From Streptomyces echinatus (lineage in GTDB: Bacteria > Actinomycetota > Actinomycetes > Streptomycetales > Streptomycetaceae), in NCBI RefSeq assembly GCF_014203595.1, contig NZ_JACHJK010000008.1, positions 310,001-374,000 of the forward strand: a DNA stretch of 64,000 bases, written 5' to 3'. The notes beneath the pieces are model-generated. The model did not search any database. It worked only from the letters and a program-made list of their open reading frames with translations, and was not told where the DNA came from. The position numbers and the translations under genes were made by a program. Below are positions 42,072 through 52,022 of this stretch, piece after piece (position 1 is the stretch's first letter; each line of letters begins with the position of its first letter).

Positions 42072-43202
42072 GTGGCCGCCGAGAGCACGCCCGAGCCCGC
42101 CATAGCCGAGCCGGGCACGATCGAACCCCGCCGCCGGGGCAGGGGGCGCCGCCGCAAGGCCCCCAGCACGGGCCGCAAGGCCATGCGCGCGACGGCCTGG
42201 ACGGCCGCGGGCGTGGTCGTGCTGGGCGGGGCCGGCGCCGGGTACGTGTACTTCAAGCTCAACGGCAACATCCACAGCGTCGACATCAACCAGGCCCTCG
42301 GCACCGACCGGCCCACGAAGATCGACAACGGCTCGGAGAACATCCTGGTCCTGGGCTCGGACACCCGCTCCGGCAAGAACAAGAAGCTCGGCGGCGGCAC
42401 GGACGACGGCAGCGCCCGCTCCGACACGGCGATGATCGTCCATGTGTACGAAGGCCACGAGAAGGCCAGCGTGGTCTCGATCCCGCGGGACACCCTCGTC
42501 GACCGCCCCCAGTGCACCGACACCCAGGGCACCGCGCACTCCGCCGCGTCCGGCGTGATGTTCAACGAGGCGTACTCCACCGGCGGCGCGGCCTGCGCGG
42601 TGAAGACCGTGGAGTCCATCACCGGCATCCGCATGGACCACTACCTGGAGGTCGACTTCGAGGGCTTCCAGAGGCTCATCGACGACCTCGGCGGCGTCCG
42701 GGTCACCACGACGAAGGACATCCGCGACCCGCAGAGCCACCTGGACCTCAAGGCCGGCCCGCACACCCTGACCGGCGAGCAGGCCCTCGGCCTGGTCCGC
42801 ACCCGGCACGGCGTCGGCGACGGCTCCGACCTCGGCCGCATCCAGCTCCAGCAGGCCTTCATCAAGGCGCTGATCGACCAGGTCAAGCACGTCGGTGTCT
42901 TCTCGAACCCGAAGAAGCTGTACGACCTCGCCGACACCGCCACCAAGGCCGTCACCACCGACTCCGAGCTCGGCTCGGTCAACGCCCTGATGGACTTCGC
43001 GGGCGGCCTCAAGGGCATCGGCTCGTCCCACATGAAGATGGTCACGATGCCGGTGGAGTACGACCCGGCCAACCCCAACCGGGTCCTCCTGGCGAAGGCG
43101 AAGGCCCAGCTGGTGTGGAACGCCCTGAAGAACGACGGGCCGATCCCGGCGTCGGCCACCGAGGGCACGGCCACCGGCGAGGCCAAGGGCGTCGTGAGCT
43201 GA
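42072..43202 (+). CDS. LytR-CpsA-Psr (LCP) family cell-wall glycopolymer transferase
   Basis: A 376-residue type II membrane protein: Arg/Pro-rich cytoplasmic N-terminus, one helix (about 44-64, TAAGVVVLGGAGAGYVYF) and an extracellular LCP domain. The pyrophosphate-binding motifs are visible: LVLGSDTRSG, SDTAMIVHV, VSIPRDTLVD (Arg) and LVRTRHGVGDGSDLGRIQLQ (Arg pair and Asp). LCP enzymes attach teichoic acids or other glycopolymers from undecaprenyl carriers to peptidoglycan. The nearby WecA/TagO-like gene makes such a carrier. GTG at 42072 has TAGGAGC upstream. Confidence 0.93.
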   Translation: MAAESTPEPAIAEPGTIEPRRRGRGRRRKAPSTGRKAMRATAWTAAGVVVLGGAGAGYVYFKLNGNIHSVDINQALGTDRPTKIDNGSENILVLGSDTRSGKNKKLGGGTDDGSARSDTAMIVHVYEGHEKASVVSIPRDTLVDRPQCTDTQGTAHSAASGVMFNEAYSTGGAACAVKTVESITGIRMDHYLEVDFEGFQRLIDDLGGVRVTTTKDIRDPQSHLDLKAGPHTLTGEQALGLVRTRHGVGDGSDLGRIQLQQAFIKALIDQVKHVGVFSNPKKLYDLADTATKAVTTDSELGSVNALMDFAGGLKGIGSSHMKMVTMPVEYDPANPNRVLLAKAKAQLVWNALKNDGPIPASATEGTATGEAKGVVS

Positions 43203-43345
43203 CCGCTCACCCCCAGGAATAGAACAACCGCACCCCCGGTTTGGGTGGATGGGCCCAGTCCTGGCAGACTGGTACGTCGGCTCCGGTTCACGCTCCCGCA
43301 TCCCGCGGCGGCGACCCGGCGCCCTCCCGGAATCTAGGAGACACC

Positions 43346-43567
43346 TTGAAGCGCGACATCCACCCCGCGTACGTCGAGACGCAGGTCAGCTGCACCTGTG
43401 GCGCGTCGTTCACCACCCGCAGCACCATCGAGTCCGGCACCGTCCGGGCCGAGGTCTGCTCCGAGTGCCACCCGTTCTACACGGGCAAGCAGAAGATCCT
43501 CGACACCGGTGGCCGTGTGGCCCGCTTCGAGGCCCGCTTCGGCAAGGCTGCCGGCTCCAAGAAGTAG
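43346..43567 (+). CDS. rpmE: 50S ribosomal protein L31 (zinc-type)
   Basis: 73-residue L31, a large-subunit protein at the inter-subunit bridge. It is the zinc-binding (C+) form: SCTCGASF and VCSECHPFYTGKQK supply four Cys residues. The start is TTG at 43346 with TAGGAG seven bases upstream; without it the frame opens far upstream with unrelated sequence. In Streptomyces a zinc-free paralogue replaces this form during zinc starvation. No Zur-like site was identified here. Confidence 0.96.
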   Translation: MKRDIHPAYVETQVSCTCGASFTTRSTIESGTVRAEVCSECHPFYTGKQKILDTGGRVARFEARFGKAAGSKK

Positions 43568-43580
43568 CGAGCCCCATTTC

Positions 43581-43632
43581 GCCGGTCCACGGTCGCGCCC
43601 TTCACGGGGGTGTGCCCGGGACCGGCGTTTTT
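43581..43632 (+). terminator. Terminator between rpmE and prfA
   Basis: GCCGGTCC (43581-43588) pairs with GGACCGGC (43619-43626) around a GC-rich inner segment, followed by GTTTTT. It separates rpmE from the prfA operon. Confidence 0.75.
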
Positions 43633-43673
43633 GGTCGCCCGTCCTTCCCTTCACCGCAGTACAGGAGCCCAAG

Positions 43674-44750
<1,077 letters not shown>

Positions 44751-44785
44751 CACACGTACGCACCAGTACGACACGGAGGACTCGC

Positions 44786-45631
44786 GTGAACCTGCTGCTC
44801 GCCGAGGTGGCCCAGGCCACCCAGCGGCTGGCCGACGCCGGCGTGCCCTCGCCGCGCACCGACGCGGAGGAGCTGGCCGCGTTCGTGCACGGCGTGAAGC
44901 GCAGCCAACTGCACTCCGTGAAGGACGCCGACTTCGACGCCCGGTACTGGGAGGTCATCGCCCGGCGCGAGCAGCGCGAGCCGCTGCAGCACATCACCGG
45001 GCGGGCCTACTTCCGGTACCTGGAACTCCAGGTCGGCCCGGGGGTGTTCGTGCCCCGGCCGGAGACCGAGTCCGTGGTCGGCTGGGCCATAGACGCGGTC
45101 CGCGCCATGGATGTCGTCGAGCCGTGCATCGTCGACCTGTGCACCGGCTCCGGCGCCATCGCGCTCGCCCTCGCCCAGGAGGTCCCGCGCTCCCGCGTGC
45201 ACGCCGTGGAGCTGTCCGAGGACGCCCTCGTGTGGACGCGGAAGAACGTCGCCGGGTCGCGGGTCGACCTGCGCCAGGGTGACGCCCTCACCGCCTTCCC
45301 GGACCTCGACGGCCAGGTCGATCTCGTCATCTCCAACCCGCCGTACATCCCGCTCACCGAGTGGGAGTACGTCGCCCCCGAGGCCCGCGACTACGACCCC
45401 GAGCTGGCGCTGTTCTCCGGCGAGGACGGACTCGACCTCATCCGGGGCATCGAACGCACCGCGCACCGGCTGCTGCGTCCCGGCGGAGTCGTCGTGATCG
45501 AGCACGCCGACACCCAGGGCGGCCAGGTGCCGTGGATCTTCACCGAGGAGCGTGGCTGGGCCGACGCGGCCGACCACCCCGACCTCAACAACCGGCCACG
45601 CTTCGCCACCGCCCGCAAGGCGCTGCCGTGA
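44786..45631 (+). CDS. prmC: Release factor glutamine methyltransferase PrmC
   Basis: SAM-dependent methylase that modifies the GGQ glutamine of release factors. 281 residues. The helical N-terminal domain is followed by the methylase fold with the SAM motif IVDLCTGSGAIALALAQ (about residues 114-130) and the catalytic NPPY motif (LVISNPPYIPLTEWEYV). GTG start at 44786 with ACGGAGGA upstream. Functionally paired with prfA directly in front. Confidence 0.96.
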   Translation: MNLLLAEVAQATQRLADAGVPSPRTDAEELAAFVHGVKRSQLHSVKDADFDARYWEVIARREQREPLQHITGRAYFRYLELQVGPGVFVPRPETESVVGWAIDAVRAMDVVEPCIVDLCTGSGAIALALAQEVPRSRVHAVELSEDALVWTRKNVAGSRVDLRQGDALTAFPDLDGQVDLVISNPPYIPLTEWEYVAPEARDYDPELALFSGEDGLDLIRGIERTAHRLLRPGGVVVIEHADTQGGQVPWIFTEERGWADAADHPDLNNRPRFATARKALP

Positions 45632-45683
45632 CCGCCCCGCAGACTTCAACCCCGCAGTACGTGTACGAGGAGGCCCGCTAGAC

Positions 45684-46331
45684 ATGGCACGGCGATACGA
45701 CACCAACGACGCGACCGACCGCGTGACGGGTCTGCGCGAGGCCGCGTCCGCCGTCCGCCGGGGCGAGCTGGTGGTGCTGCCGACCGACACGGTGTACGGC
45801 ATCGGCGCCGACGCGTTCTCCTCGGAGGCGGTCACCGACCTGCTCGCGGCCAAGGGCCGGGGCCGCAACATGCCCACGCCTGTCCTCATCGGCTCCCCGA
45901 ACACCCTGCACGGTCTCGTCACGGACTTCTCCGAGCTGGCCTGGGAGCTGGTCGATGCGTTCTGGCCGGGCGCCCTGACGCTCGTCGCCAAGCACCAGCC
46001 GTCGCTGCAGTGGGACCTCGGCGACACCCGGGGCACGGTCGCCGTGCGCATGCCGCTGCACCCGGTCGCCATCGAGCTGCTCACCGAGGTCGGCCCGATG
46101 GCCGTCTCCTCGGCCAACCTCACCGGCCACCCGGCGCCGGAGGACTGCGACGCGGCCAAGGAGATGCTCGGCGACTCCGTCTCCGTCTACCTCGACGGCG
46201 GCCCCACCCCGGGCAACGTCCCGTCGTCCATCGTGGACGTCTCCCGCGAGGTGCCGCTGCTGCTGCGCGCGGGCGCGCTCTCCGCGGAGGAGCTGCGCAA
46301 GGTCGTACCCGACCTTGAGGTGGCGAATTGA
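45684..46331 (+). CDS. L-threonylcarbamoyladenylate synthase (Sua5/YrdC/TsaC)
   Basis: Makes threonylcarbamoyl-AMP from threonine, bicarbonate and ATP for the t6A37 modification of ANN-decoding tRNAs. 215 residues, single YrdC domain without the extra Sua5 C-terminal domain. Signatures visible are GELVVLPTDTVYGIGADAFS, KGRGRNMPTPVLIG, WPGALTLV and the SSANLTGHPAPEDC block with the active-site Ser/Asn. It is part of a tight run prmC-tsaC-PTP; the downstream start (TTGA) overlaps its stop. Confidence 0.94.
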   Translation: MARRYDTNDATDRVTGLREAASAVRRGELVVLPTDTVYGIGADAFSSEAVTDLLAAKGRGRNMPTPVLIGSPNTLHGLVTDFSELAWELVDAFWPGALTLVAKHQPSLQWDLGDTRGTVAVRMPLHPVAIELLTEVGPMAVSSANLTGHPAPEDCDAAKEMLGDSVSVYLDGGPTPGNVPSSIVDVSREVPLLLRAGALSAEELRKVVPDLEVAN

Positions 46332-47008
46332 CGGCCCCTGAAGCGGGGCGTGGCATAGGCGGCGACGGGCGCTTCAGCGCGGAGGAGACGACGACGTTCG
46401 GGTTTCCCCGCGACAGCTTCCGCATCCTCCACGTCAGCACCGGCAATGTGTGCCGCTCGCCCATCACCGAGCGGCTGACCCGCCACTTCGTCGCGGAGCG
46501 GCTCGGCGTGCTCGGCGGCGGGCTGGTCGTGGAGAGCGCCGGCACGTGGGGGCACGAGGGCGCGCCCATGGAGGCCAACGCGGAGACCGTGCTGGGCGAG
46601 TTCGGCGCGGACGCCACCGGCTTCGTCGGCCGGGAGCTGCTGGACGAGCACGTGATCACGGCCGACCTGGTGCTGACCGCCACCCGCGACCACCGCGCCC
46701 AGGTCATCTCCATGGGCCATTCGGCGGGCCTGCGCACCTTCACCCTGAAGGAGTTCACCCGCCTGGTCCGGGCCATAGACCCGGCCACGCTGCCGCCGCT
46801 CGAGGACGGGGTGGTCATGCGTGCCCGGGCGCTGGTGCGCGCGGCGGCGGCGCTGCGCGGCTGGCTGCTCGCCCCGACCGCCGAGGCGGACGAGGTGTAC
46901 GACCCCTACGGCGCCCCGCTGCCCTTCTTCCGGTCCATCGGCGACGAGATACGGGACGCGCTGGACCCGGTCGTCACCGCGCTGACAGGCGTACGCGCGC
47001 ACACCTAG
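46328..47008 (+). CDS. Low-molecular-weight phosphatase-fold protein with Ser in place of the catalytic Cys
   Basis: 226-residue protein with the LMW-PTP/arsenate reductase fold. The P-loop that normally reads CxxxxxR is present as VSTGNVCRSPITE, but the nucleophile position is Ser37 (codon AGC), while the second Cys (Cys42), Arg43 and the general-acid DP (VYDPYG) are kept. So the normal phosphocysteine mechanism should not work. The N-terminus is extended by about 30 residues, and the segment 130-200 is longer than in classic members. It is translationally coupled to the TsaC gene. It may be a phosphate-binding pseudoenzyme; whether this substitution is a general family trait was not searched. 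Confidence 0.9.
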   Translation: MTAPEAGRGIGGDGRFSAEETTTFGFPRDSFRILHVSTGNVCRSPITERLTRHFVAERLGVLGGGLVVESAGTWGHEGAPMEANAETVLGEFGADATGFVGRELLDEHVITADLVLTATRDHRAQVISMGHSAGLRTFTLKEFTRLVRAIDPATLPPLEDGVVMRARALVRAAAALRGWLLAPTAEADEVYDPYGAPLPFFRSIGDEIRDALDPVVTALTGVRAHT

Positions 47009-47124
47009 GGCCTCTCGACGGGACAGGCGGGCCAAGCGGACATCGAAGGACGTAACGGTCGCGCGTCCGCCGTAGCCCGGGCCTACATTGGGGATACGTC
47101 ACCGTCGACCGCCCGGAGCCCGTC

Positions 47125-48363
47125 ATGTCGGTCACCACCGCTCACGAGACCGATGTCCTGCGGCGGCAGGACCCGGCGATGGCCGAGATCCTGCTCGGGG
47201 AGCTGACGCGGCAGTCCACGACGCTCCAGCTGATCGCCGCCGAGAACTTCTGCTCGCCGGCCGTGCTCGCCGCGCTGGGCTCGGCGCTCGCCAACAAGTA
47301 CGCCGAGGGCTACCCGGGCGCCCGGCACCACGGCGGCTGCGAGATCGTCGACGTCGCGGAACGCGCCGCCGTCGACCGGGCCAGGGCCCTCTTCGGCGCC
47401 GAGCACGCCAACGTCCAGCCGCACTCCGGCTCCTCGGCCGTCCTGGCCGCCTACGCGGCCCTGCTGCGTCCCGGCGACACCGTCCTCGCCCTCGGCCTGC
47501 CCTACGGCGGCCATCTCACGCACGGTTCACCGGCGAACTTCTCCGGCCGCTGGTTCGACTTCGTCGGCTACGGCGTCGACGCGGAGACCGGGCTGATCGA
47601 CCACGACCAGGTGCGCCACCTGGCCCGGAACCACCGGCCCAAGGCCATCGTCTGCGGCTCCATCGCCTACCCCCGCCACATCGACTACGCCCTGTTCCGC
47701 GAGATCGCGGACGAGGTCGGGGCGTATCTGATCGCGGACGCGGCCCATCCGATCGGGCTGGTCGCCGGGGGAGCGGCGCCCAACCCGGTGCCGTACGCGG
47801 ACATCGTGTGCGCGACCACCCATAAGGTGCTGCGCGGTCCGCGCGGCGGGATGGTCCTGTGCGGCGCCGAGCTGGCCGAGCGCGTCGACCGGGCCGTCTT
47901 CCCCTTCACCCAGGGCGGCGCCCAGATGCACACCATCGCCGCCAAGGCCGTCGCGTTCGGCGAGGCGGCGACGCCGGCCTTCACCGTGTACGCCCATCAG
48001 GTGGTCGCCAACGCGCGGGTGCTGGCCGGTCACCTGGCCGCGGAGGGGCTGGTCGTCACCACCGGCGGCACGGACACCCACCTGATCACCGCTGACCCGG
48101 CGCCGCTCGGCGTGGACGGCCGCACCGCGCGCGGCCGGCTGCTGGCGGCCGGCCTGGTGCTGGACTGCTGTGTGCTGCCGCACGGCGACGGCCGCGGGCT
48201 GCGCCTGGGCACGGCCGCGGTGACCACCCAAGGCATGGGCGAGCCGGAGATGGTGCGGATCGCGGCGCTGCTGGCGGCCGTGGTGCGGGGCGCGACGGAG
48301 CCGGCCGCGGCGCGGGAGGAGGTGCGCGCACTCACCGGCCAGTTTCCGCCGTATCCCGGTTGA
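47125..48363 (+). CDS. glyA: Serine hydroxymethyltransferase (glyA paralogue)
   Basis: PLP enzyme interconverting serine plus tetrahydrofolate with glycine plus methylene-THF. 412 residues. PLP lysine in CATTHKVLRGPRGGMVLCG (Lys234); Glu of LIAAENFCS; the GGHLTHGSPANFSGRWF substrate loop; Tyr in KYAEGYPGARHHGGCE. The usual DMAHIAGLVA block is DAAHPIGLVAGG, and the QGGPH-type loop is QGGAQMHTIAAKAVA. Streptomyces often carry several SHMTs, so this may be a specialised copy. A -10-like TACATT lies near 47085 upstream. Confidence 0.92.
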   Translation: MSVTTAHETDVLRRQDPAMAEILLGELTRQSTTLQLIAAENFCSPAVLAALGSALANKYAEGYPGARHHGGCEIVDVAERAAVDRARALFGAEHANVQPHSGSSAVLAAYAALLRPGDTVLALGLPYGGHLTHGSPANFSGRWFDFVGYGVDAETGLIDHDQVRHLARNHRPKAIVCGSIAYPRHIDYALFREIADEVGAYLIADAAHPIGLVAGGAAPNPVPYADIVCATTHKVLRGPRGGMVLCGAELAERVDRAVFPFTQGGAQMHTIAAKAVAFGEAATPAFTVYAHQVVANARVLAGHLAAEGLVVTTGGTDTHLITADPAPLGVDGRTARGRLLAAGLVLDCCVLPHGDGRGLRLGTAAVTTQGMGEPEMVRIAALLAAVVRGATEPAAAREEVRALTGQFPPYPG

Positions 48364-48544
48364 GCAGGGGTAGGCGGAGTTCCGTACACCCTGATGTGTC
48401 CCGTTGTGGACCTTCACGGACCGCCGCGGAGCGGGGCACACAGCCTTGCGTGCAACCATCGTCGCTACCCGGCAGTCCTCATCCATATGCATCCGTCGCT
48501 AGGGTGTGTGGCTGTGATGGCCAGCGAGACCTGTGGGGAAGCCC

Positions 48545-49876
48545 GTGCGTGAATACCTGCTGACGCTCTGCATCACGGCCGCGGTGACGTATCTGCTGAC
48601 AGGGCCGGTACGGAAGTTCGCGATCGTGGCCGGGGCGATGCCGGAGATCCGGGCCCGGGACGTGCACCGGGAGCCCACTCCGCGCCTCGGCGGTATCGCG
48701 ATGTTCTTCGGGCTGTGCGCGGGCCTGCTGGTCGCGGACCACCTGGCCAACCTCAACGAGGTCTTCGCCAAGTCCAACGAGCCGCGGGCGCTGCTCTCGG
48801 GCGCGGCCCTGATCTGGCTGATCGGCGTCCTGGACGACAAGTTCGAGATCGACGCGCTGATCAAGCTGGGCGGTCAGATGATCGCCGCGGGCGTGATGGT
48901 CATGCAGGGTCTGACGATCCTGTGGCTGCCCGTCCCGGGCGTGGGCAACGTCGCCCTGACCCAGTGGCAGGGCACGCTGCTGACGGTGGCCCTGGTGGTC
49001 ATCACGATCAACGCGGTGAACTTCGTGGACGGCCTGGACGGCCTCGCCGCCGGCATGGTGTGCATCGCGGCGGCCGCGTTCTTCCTGTACGCCTACCGCG
49101 TCTGGGTGTCGTACGGCATCGAGGCCGCCGCCCCCGCCACGCTGTTCGCGGCGATCCTGATGGGCATGTGCCTGGGCTTCCTGCCGCACAACATGCATCC
49201 CGCGCGGATCTTCATGGGCGACTCGGGCTCGATGCTGATCGGCCTGGTGCTGGCGGCCGGCGCGATCTCCATCACCGGCCAGGTGGACCCGGACGCGCTG
49301 AACCTTTACGCGGGTTCGGAGAAGGCGGCCGTGCACCAGACGGTGCCGGTCTACATCCCGCTGCTGCTCCCGCTGACGATCATCGCGGTGCCGACGGCGG
49401 ACCTGGTCCTGGCGATCGTCCGGCGCACCTGGCGCGGCCAGTCCCCGTTCGCCGCGGACCGCGGGCACCTGCACCACCGGCTGCTGGAGATCGGCCACTC
49501 GCACAGCCGGGCCGTGCTGATCATGTACTTCTGGTCGGCCCTGATCGCCTTCGGGGCGCTCGCGTACTCGGTCAACTCGGCATCGATGTGGATCGTGCTG
49601 GGCATCGTCTTCCTCAGCGCGATCGGGCTGGTGCTGCTGCTGCTCCCGCGCTTCCGGCCGCGGGTGCCGGTGTGGGCGCAGCGGTTCGTGCCGCCGCGGT
49701 ACCGGAGGCGGCGCCAAGCTCCCGAAACCGTCGCGGCGGAGGCCGCCGAGCCGGACGCCACGGACGCCACGGAGGCCGCGGAGACCGAGGAGCGGGCGCC
49801 GGTCACCGCCGGGGTCTCGGGCGTCAACGGGGCCACCGCGATCGGCGCTCGTTCGCGTTTCGTCGATCGTCGTTGA
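48545..49876 (+). CDS. Undecaprenyl-phosphate sugar-1-phosphate transferase (WecA/TagO/MraY family)
   Basis: Starts cell-wall glycopolymer synthesis by moving GlcNAc-1-phosphate (or similar) from a UDP-sugar to undecaprenyl phosphate. 443 residues with about 11 membrane helices. Catalytic loops are visible: GVLDDKFEIDALIKLGGQ (Asp pair), VNFVDGLDGLAAGM, the HPARIFMGDSGSM signature and the substrate loop RGHLHHRLLEIGHSHSRAV. GTG at 48545 is better than 48533 because GGGGAAG fits it. The C-terminal 70 residues are an acidic Ala/Glu-rich cytoplasmic tail. The LCP gene 6 kb upstream would act at the other end of the same pathway. Confidence 0.92.
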   Translation: MREYLLTLCITAAVTYLLTGPVRKFAIVAGAMPEIRARDVHREPTPRLGGIAMFFGLCAGLLVADHLANLNEVFAKSNEPRALLSGAALIWLIGVLDDKFEIDALIKLGGQMIAAGVMVMQGLTILWLPVPGVGNVALTQWQGTLLTVALVVITINAVNFVDGLDGLAAGMVCIAAAAFFLYAYRVWVSYGIEAAAPATLFAAILMGMCLGFLPHNMHPARIFMGDSGSMLIGLVLAAGAISITGQVDPDALNLYAGSEKAAVHQTVPVYIPLLLPLTIIAVPTADLVLAIVRRTWRGQSPFAADRGHLHHRLLEIGHSHSRAVLIMYFWSALIAFGALAYSVNSASMWIVLGIVFLSAIGLVLLLLPRFRPRVPVWAQRFVPPRYRRRRQAPETVAAEAAEPDATDATEAAETEERAPVTAGVSGVNGATAIGARSRFVDRR

Positions 49877-49975
49877 GACGGCCAAGGTAAGAATCTGACT
49901 AGAGCATTGCCAAGTCGTGGGGGAGCAAAGACCCCCAATACCAGACAATACGGCTCGGTTTTTGCACAGACGCGC

Positions 49976-49999
49976 GCTGTCACTCTCATGTGTGACAGC
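49976..49999. promoter_or_regulatory. Inverted repeat in the atp operon leader
   Basis: GCTGTCAC-N8-GTGACAGC, a perfect 8-bp inverted repeat with an 8-base spacer, 177 bases before the atpI start. The 300-base gap after the transferase gene also holds a weak GGGGG/CCCCC hairpin (about 49919-49938) with a later GTTTTT, probably the upstream terminator. The repeat resembles a dimeric regulator site. Confidence 0.6.
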
Positions 50000-50176
50000 C
50001 AGCACACCAACCAGGTAAAGACCTCATCAAATAGTTTGTGATACGGTTCACGAGAACCCGGGGTAGAGCCGAGGACCTGAGTGCGACGGTCCGAAGGTGT
50101 GAGGTCTCGACCACTCGACCCGGGACTACGCTCGTCCATGACGACACCTGCCCCCTGTGAAAGCGGAGTTGCCGCC

Positions 50177-50614
50177 ATGCCGTCCAATGACGCCCGGAAC
50201 CTTCTGCAGATCGCTGTGCCCACAGCGGCTGCGGGTGCGATCGCCGTCGCCGTGAGCGCCGCGGTCGCGGGGGGCAAGGGTGCGCTCGGTGCGGCCGTCG
50301 GTACGGTGCTGGCCATCCTGTTCATGGGAATCGGCCTCTATGTGCTGCAGTGGACGGCAAAAACGCTCCCGCAGCTGTTCCAGGCGATGGGGCTCATGCT
50401 CTACGTCGCCCAGCTGCTGCTCCTCCTGATCTTCGTCGCTGTTTTCAAGGACACCTCCCTCTTCAACGCGAAGGCGTTCGCCGCGTCGCTCGTCGCCGCG
50501 ACCGTGGTGTGGATGGCCGCGCAGGCTCGCGCGCACATGAAGGCCAAGATCTTCTACATCGACCCGGACCCCGCGAAGAGTGAGAAGCCCGAGAAGACAG
50601 GGCCGAAGCAGTGA
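50177..50614 (+). CDS. atpI: ATP synthase protein I (AtpI)
   Basis: 145-residue membrane protein that heads the atp operon. Four hydrophobic segments are visible (starting LLQIAVPTAAAGAIAVAVSA and ending KAFAASLVAATVVWMAAQA). AtpI helps c-ring assembly or cation supply. ATG at 50177 has a GCGGAG site eight bases upstream; upstream in-frame ATG and GTG codons lack one. A 225-base gap, unusually long for this operon, separates it from atpB. Confidence 0.85.
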   Translation: MPSNDARNLLQIAVPTAAAGAIAVAVSAAVAGGKGALGAAVGTVLAILFMGIGLYVLQWTAKTLPQLFQAMGLMLYVAQLLLLLIFVAVFKDTSLFNAKAFAASLVAATVVWMAAQARAHMKAKIFYIDPDPAKSEKPEKTGPKQ

Positions 50615-50839
50615 GGGGTAGGGGCGGGATAAAGGCTTGTGAGATCTCCTGCTATCGTCCGGTGCCAACTGCGGCATCGCGGGCGCGGGCATCTGAGCTG
50701 ACGCCTGCTCGATCGCGAGGCTCGATGCCCCCCAGCCGCCCCCACATCCGTAACACCAGTCCGGTGCCGATCCGCGGCCGCGTGCCGCGCCGACACAACG
50801 AGGTTGCCGTACCCATGCGTCACGCCGAAGGAGCCCGCG

Positions 50840-51658
50840 GTGAGTGCTGACCAGACCCAGCTCGCCTTTGACTGGAGTTGTCGGATCATGTCCGACAACG
50901 GGTGTGGCTTCCCGGCTCCGGGCCTGCACTCGTTCTTGTTCAAGCCGCTCGCCACGGTCGGCGGCTTCGAGTTCAACAAGGTGATGCTGCTCGCGCTCAT
51001 CACCAGCCTCCTGGTCGTCACGTTCTTCTGGGCCGCCTTCGGCAAGGCCAAGGTGATCCCGGGCAAGCTGCAGATGGTCGGCGAGGCCGGCTACGACTTC
51101 GTGCGCCGCGGCATCGTGTACGAGACCCTCGGCAAGCGCGAGGGCGAGAAGTGGGTACCGCTCATGGTCTCCCTCTTCTTCTTCATCTGGATCATGAACA
51201 TCTGGTCCGTGATCCCGCTGGCGCAGTTCCCGGTCGCCTCGGTCTTCGCGTTCCCGGTGGTCCTCGCCGCGCTCGTGTGGATCCTCTGGGTCGGCCTGAC
51301 GTTCAAGCGCCACGGCTTCGTCGGCTTCTTCAAGAACGTGACGGGCTACGACAAGTCGCTCGGCGCCGTGCTGCCGCTCGTCATGGTCATCGAGTTCCTC
51401 TCGAACCTGTTCGTCCGCCCGTTCACGCACGCGGTGCGACTCTTCGCCAACATGTTCGCCGGTCACCTGATGCTCGTGATGTTCACCGTCGCGTCCTGGT
51501 ACCTGATGAACAGCACCATGATCCCGGCGGCCGGCGTCTCGTTCGTGATGACCATCGTCATGATCCTCTTCGAGCTCTTCGTGCAGGCCGTCCAGGCGTA
51601 CGTCTTCGTGCTCCTCGCCTGCTCCTACATTCAGGGTGCTCTGGCCGAGCACCACTGA
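50840..51658 (+). CDS. atpB: ATP synthase Fo subunit a
   Basis: Proton channel subunit. 272 residues, five or six membrane helices. The essential Arg is in RPFTHAVRLFANMFAGHLML, the helix facing the c-ring. GTG at 50840 has AAGGAG six bases upstream. 79 bases to atpE. Confidence 0.95.
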   Translation: MSADQTQLAFDWSCRIMSDNGCGFPAPGLHSFLFKPLATVGGFEFNKVMLLALITSLLVVTFFWAAFGKAKVIPGKLQMVGEAGYDFVRRGIVYETLGKREGEKWVPLMVSLFFFIWIMNIWSVIPLAQFPVASVFAFPVVLAALVWILWVGLTFKRHGFVGFFKNVTGYDKSLGAVLPLVMVIEFLSNLFVRPFTHAVRLFANMFAGHLMLVMFTVASWYLMNSTMIPAAGVSFVMTIVMILFELFVQAVQAYVFVLLACSYIQGALAEHH

Positions 51659-51737
51659 GCCGAACCACCCGCCCCGTATCCCCCAGACGTCCGGTGGCCA
51701 ACCCCCACCGGTCCATGAAAGAGAAGGAAGAACCGGC

Positions 51738-51983
51738 ATGTCCGCTCTCCAGACCCTCGCTGCCGAGTCCGGTGTCCACGGCTCCCTCGGTTCCATCGGC
51801 TACGGCCTTGCGGCCATCGGCCCCGGCGTCGGCGTCGGCATCATCTTCGGTAACGGCACCCAGGCCCTCGCCCGCCAGCCCGAGGCTGCCGGCCTGATCC
51901 GCGCCAACCAGATTCTGGGCTTCGCCTTCTGTGAGGCGCTCGCCCTCATCGGCATCGTTATGCCGTTCGTGTTCGGTCGGTAA
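51738..51983 (+). CDS. atpE: ATP synthase Fo subunit c
   Basis: 81-residue hairpin of two membrane helices that forms the rotor ring. The glycine-rich first helix reads GSIGYGLAAIGPGVGVGIIF, the polar loop has ARQPEA, and the proton-carrying Glu lies in FAFCEALALIGIV. ATG at 51738 with AGAAGGAAG upstream. Confidence 0.96.
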   Translation: MSALQTLAAESGVHGSLGSIGYGLAAIGPGVGVGIIFGNGTQALARQPEAAGLIRANQILGFAFCEALALIGIVMPFVFGR

Positions 51984-52022
51984 TCAACCACCCACCGACA
52001 CGTTTCGACGAAAGGCACTGAT

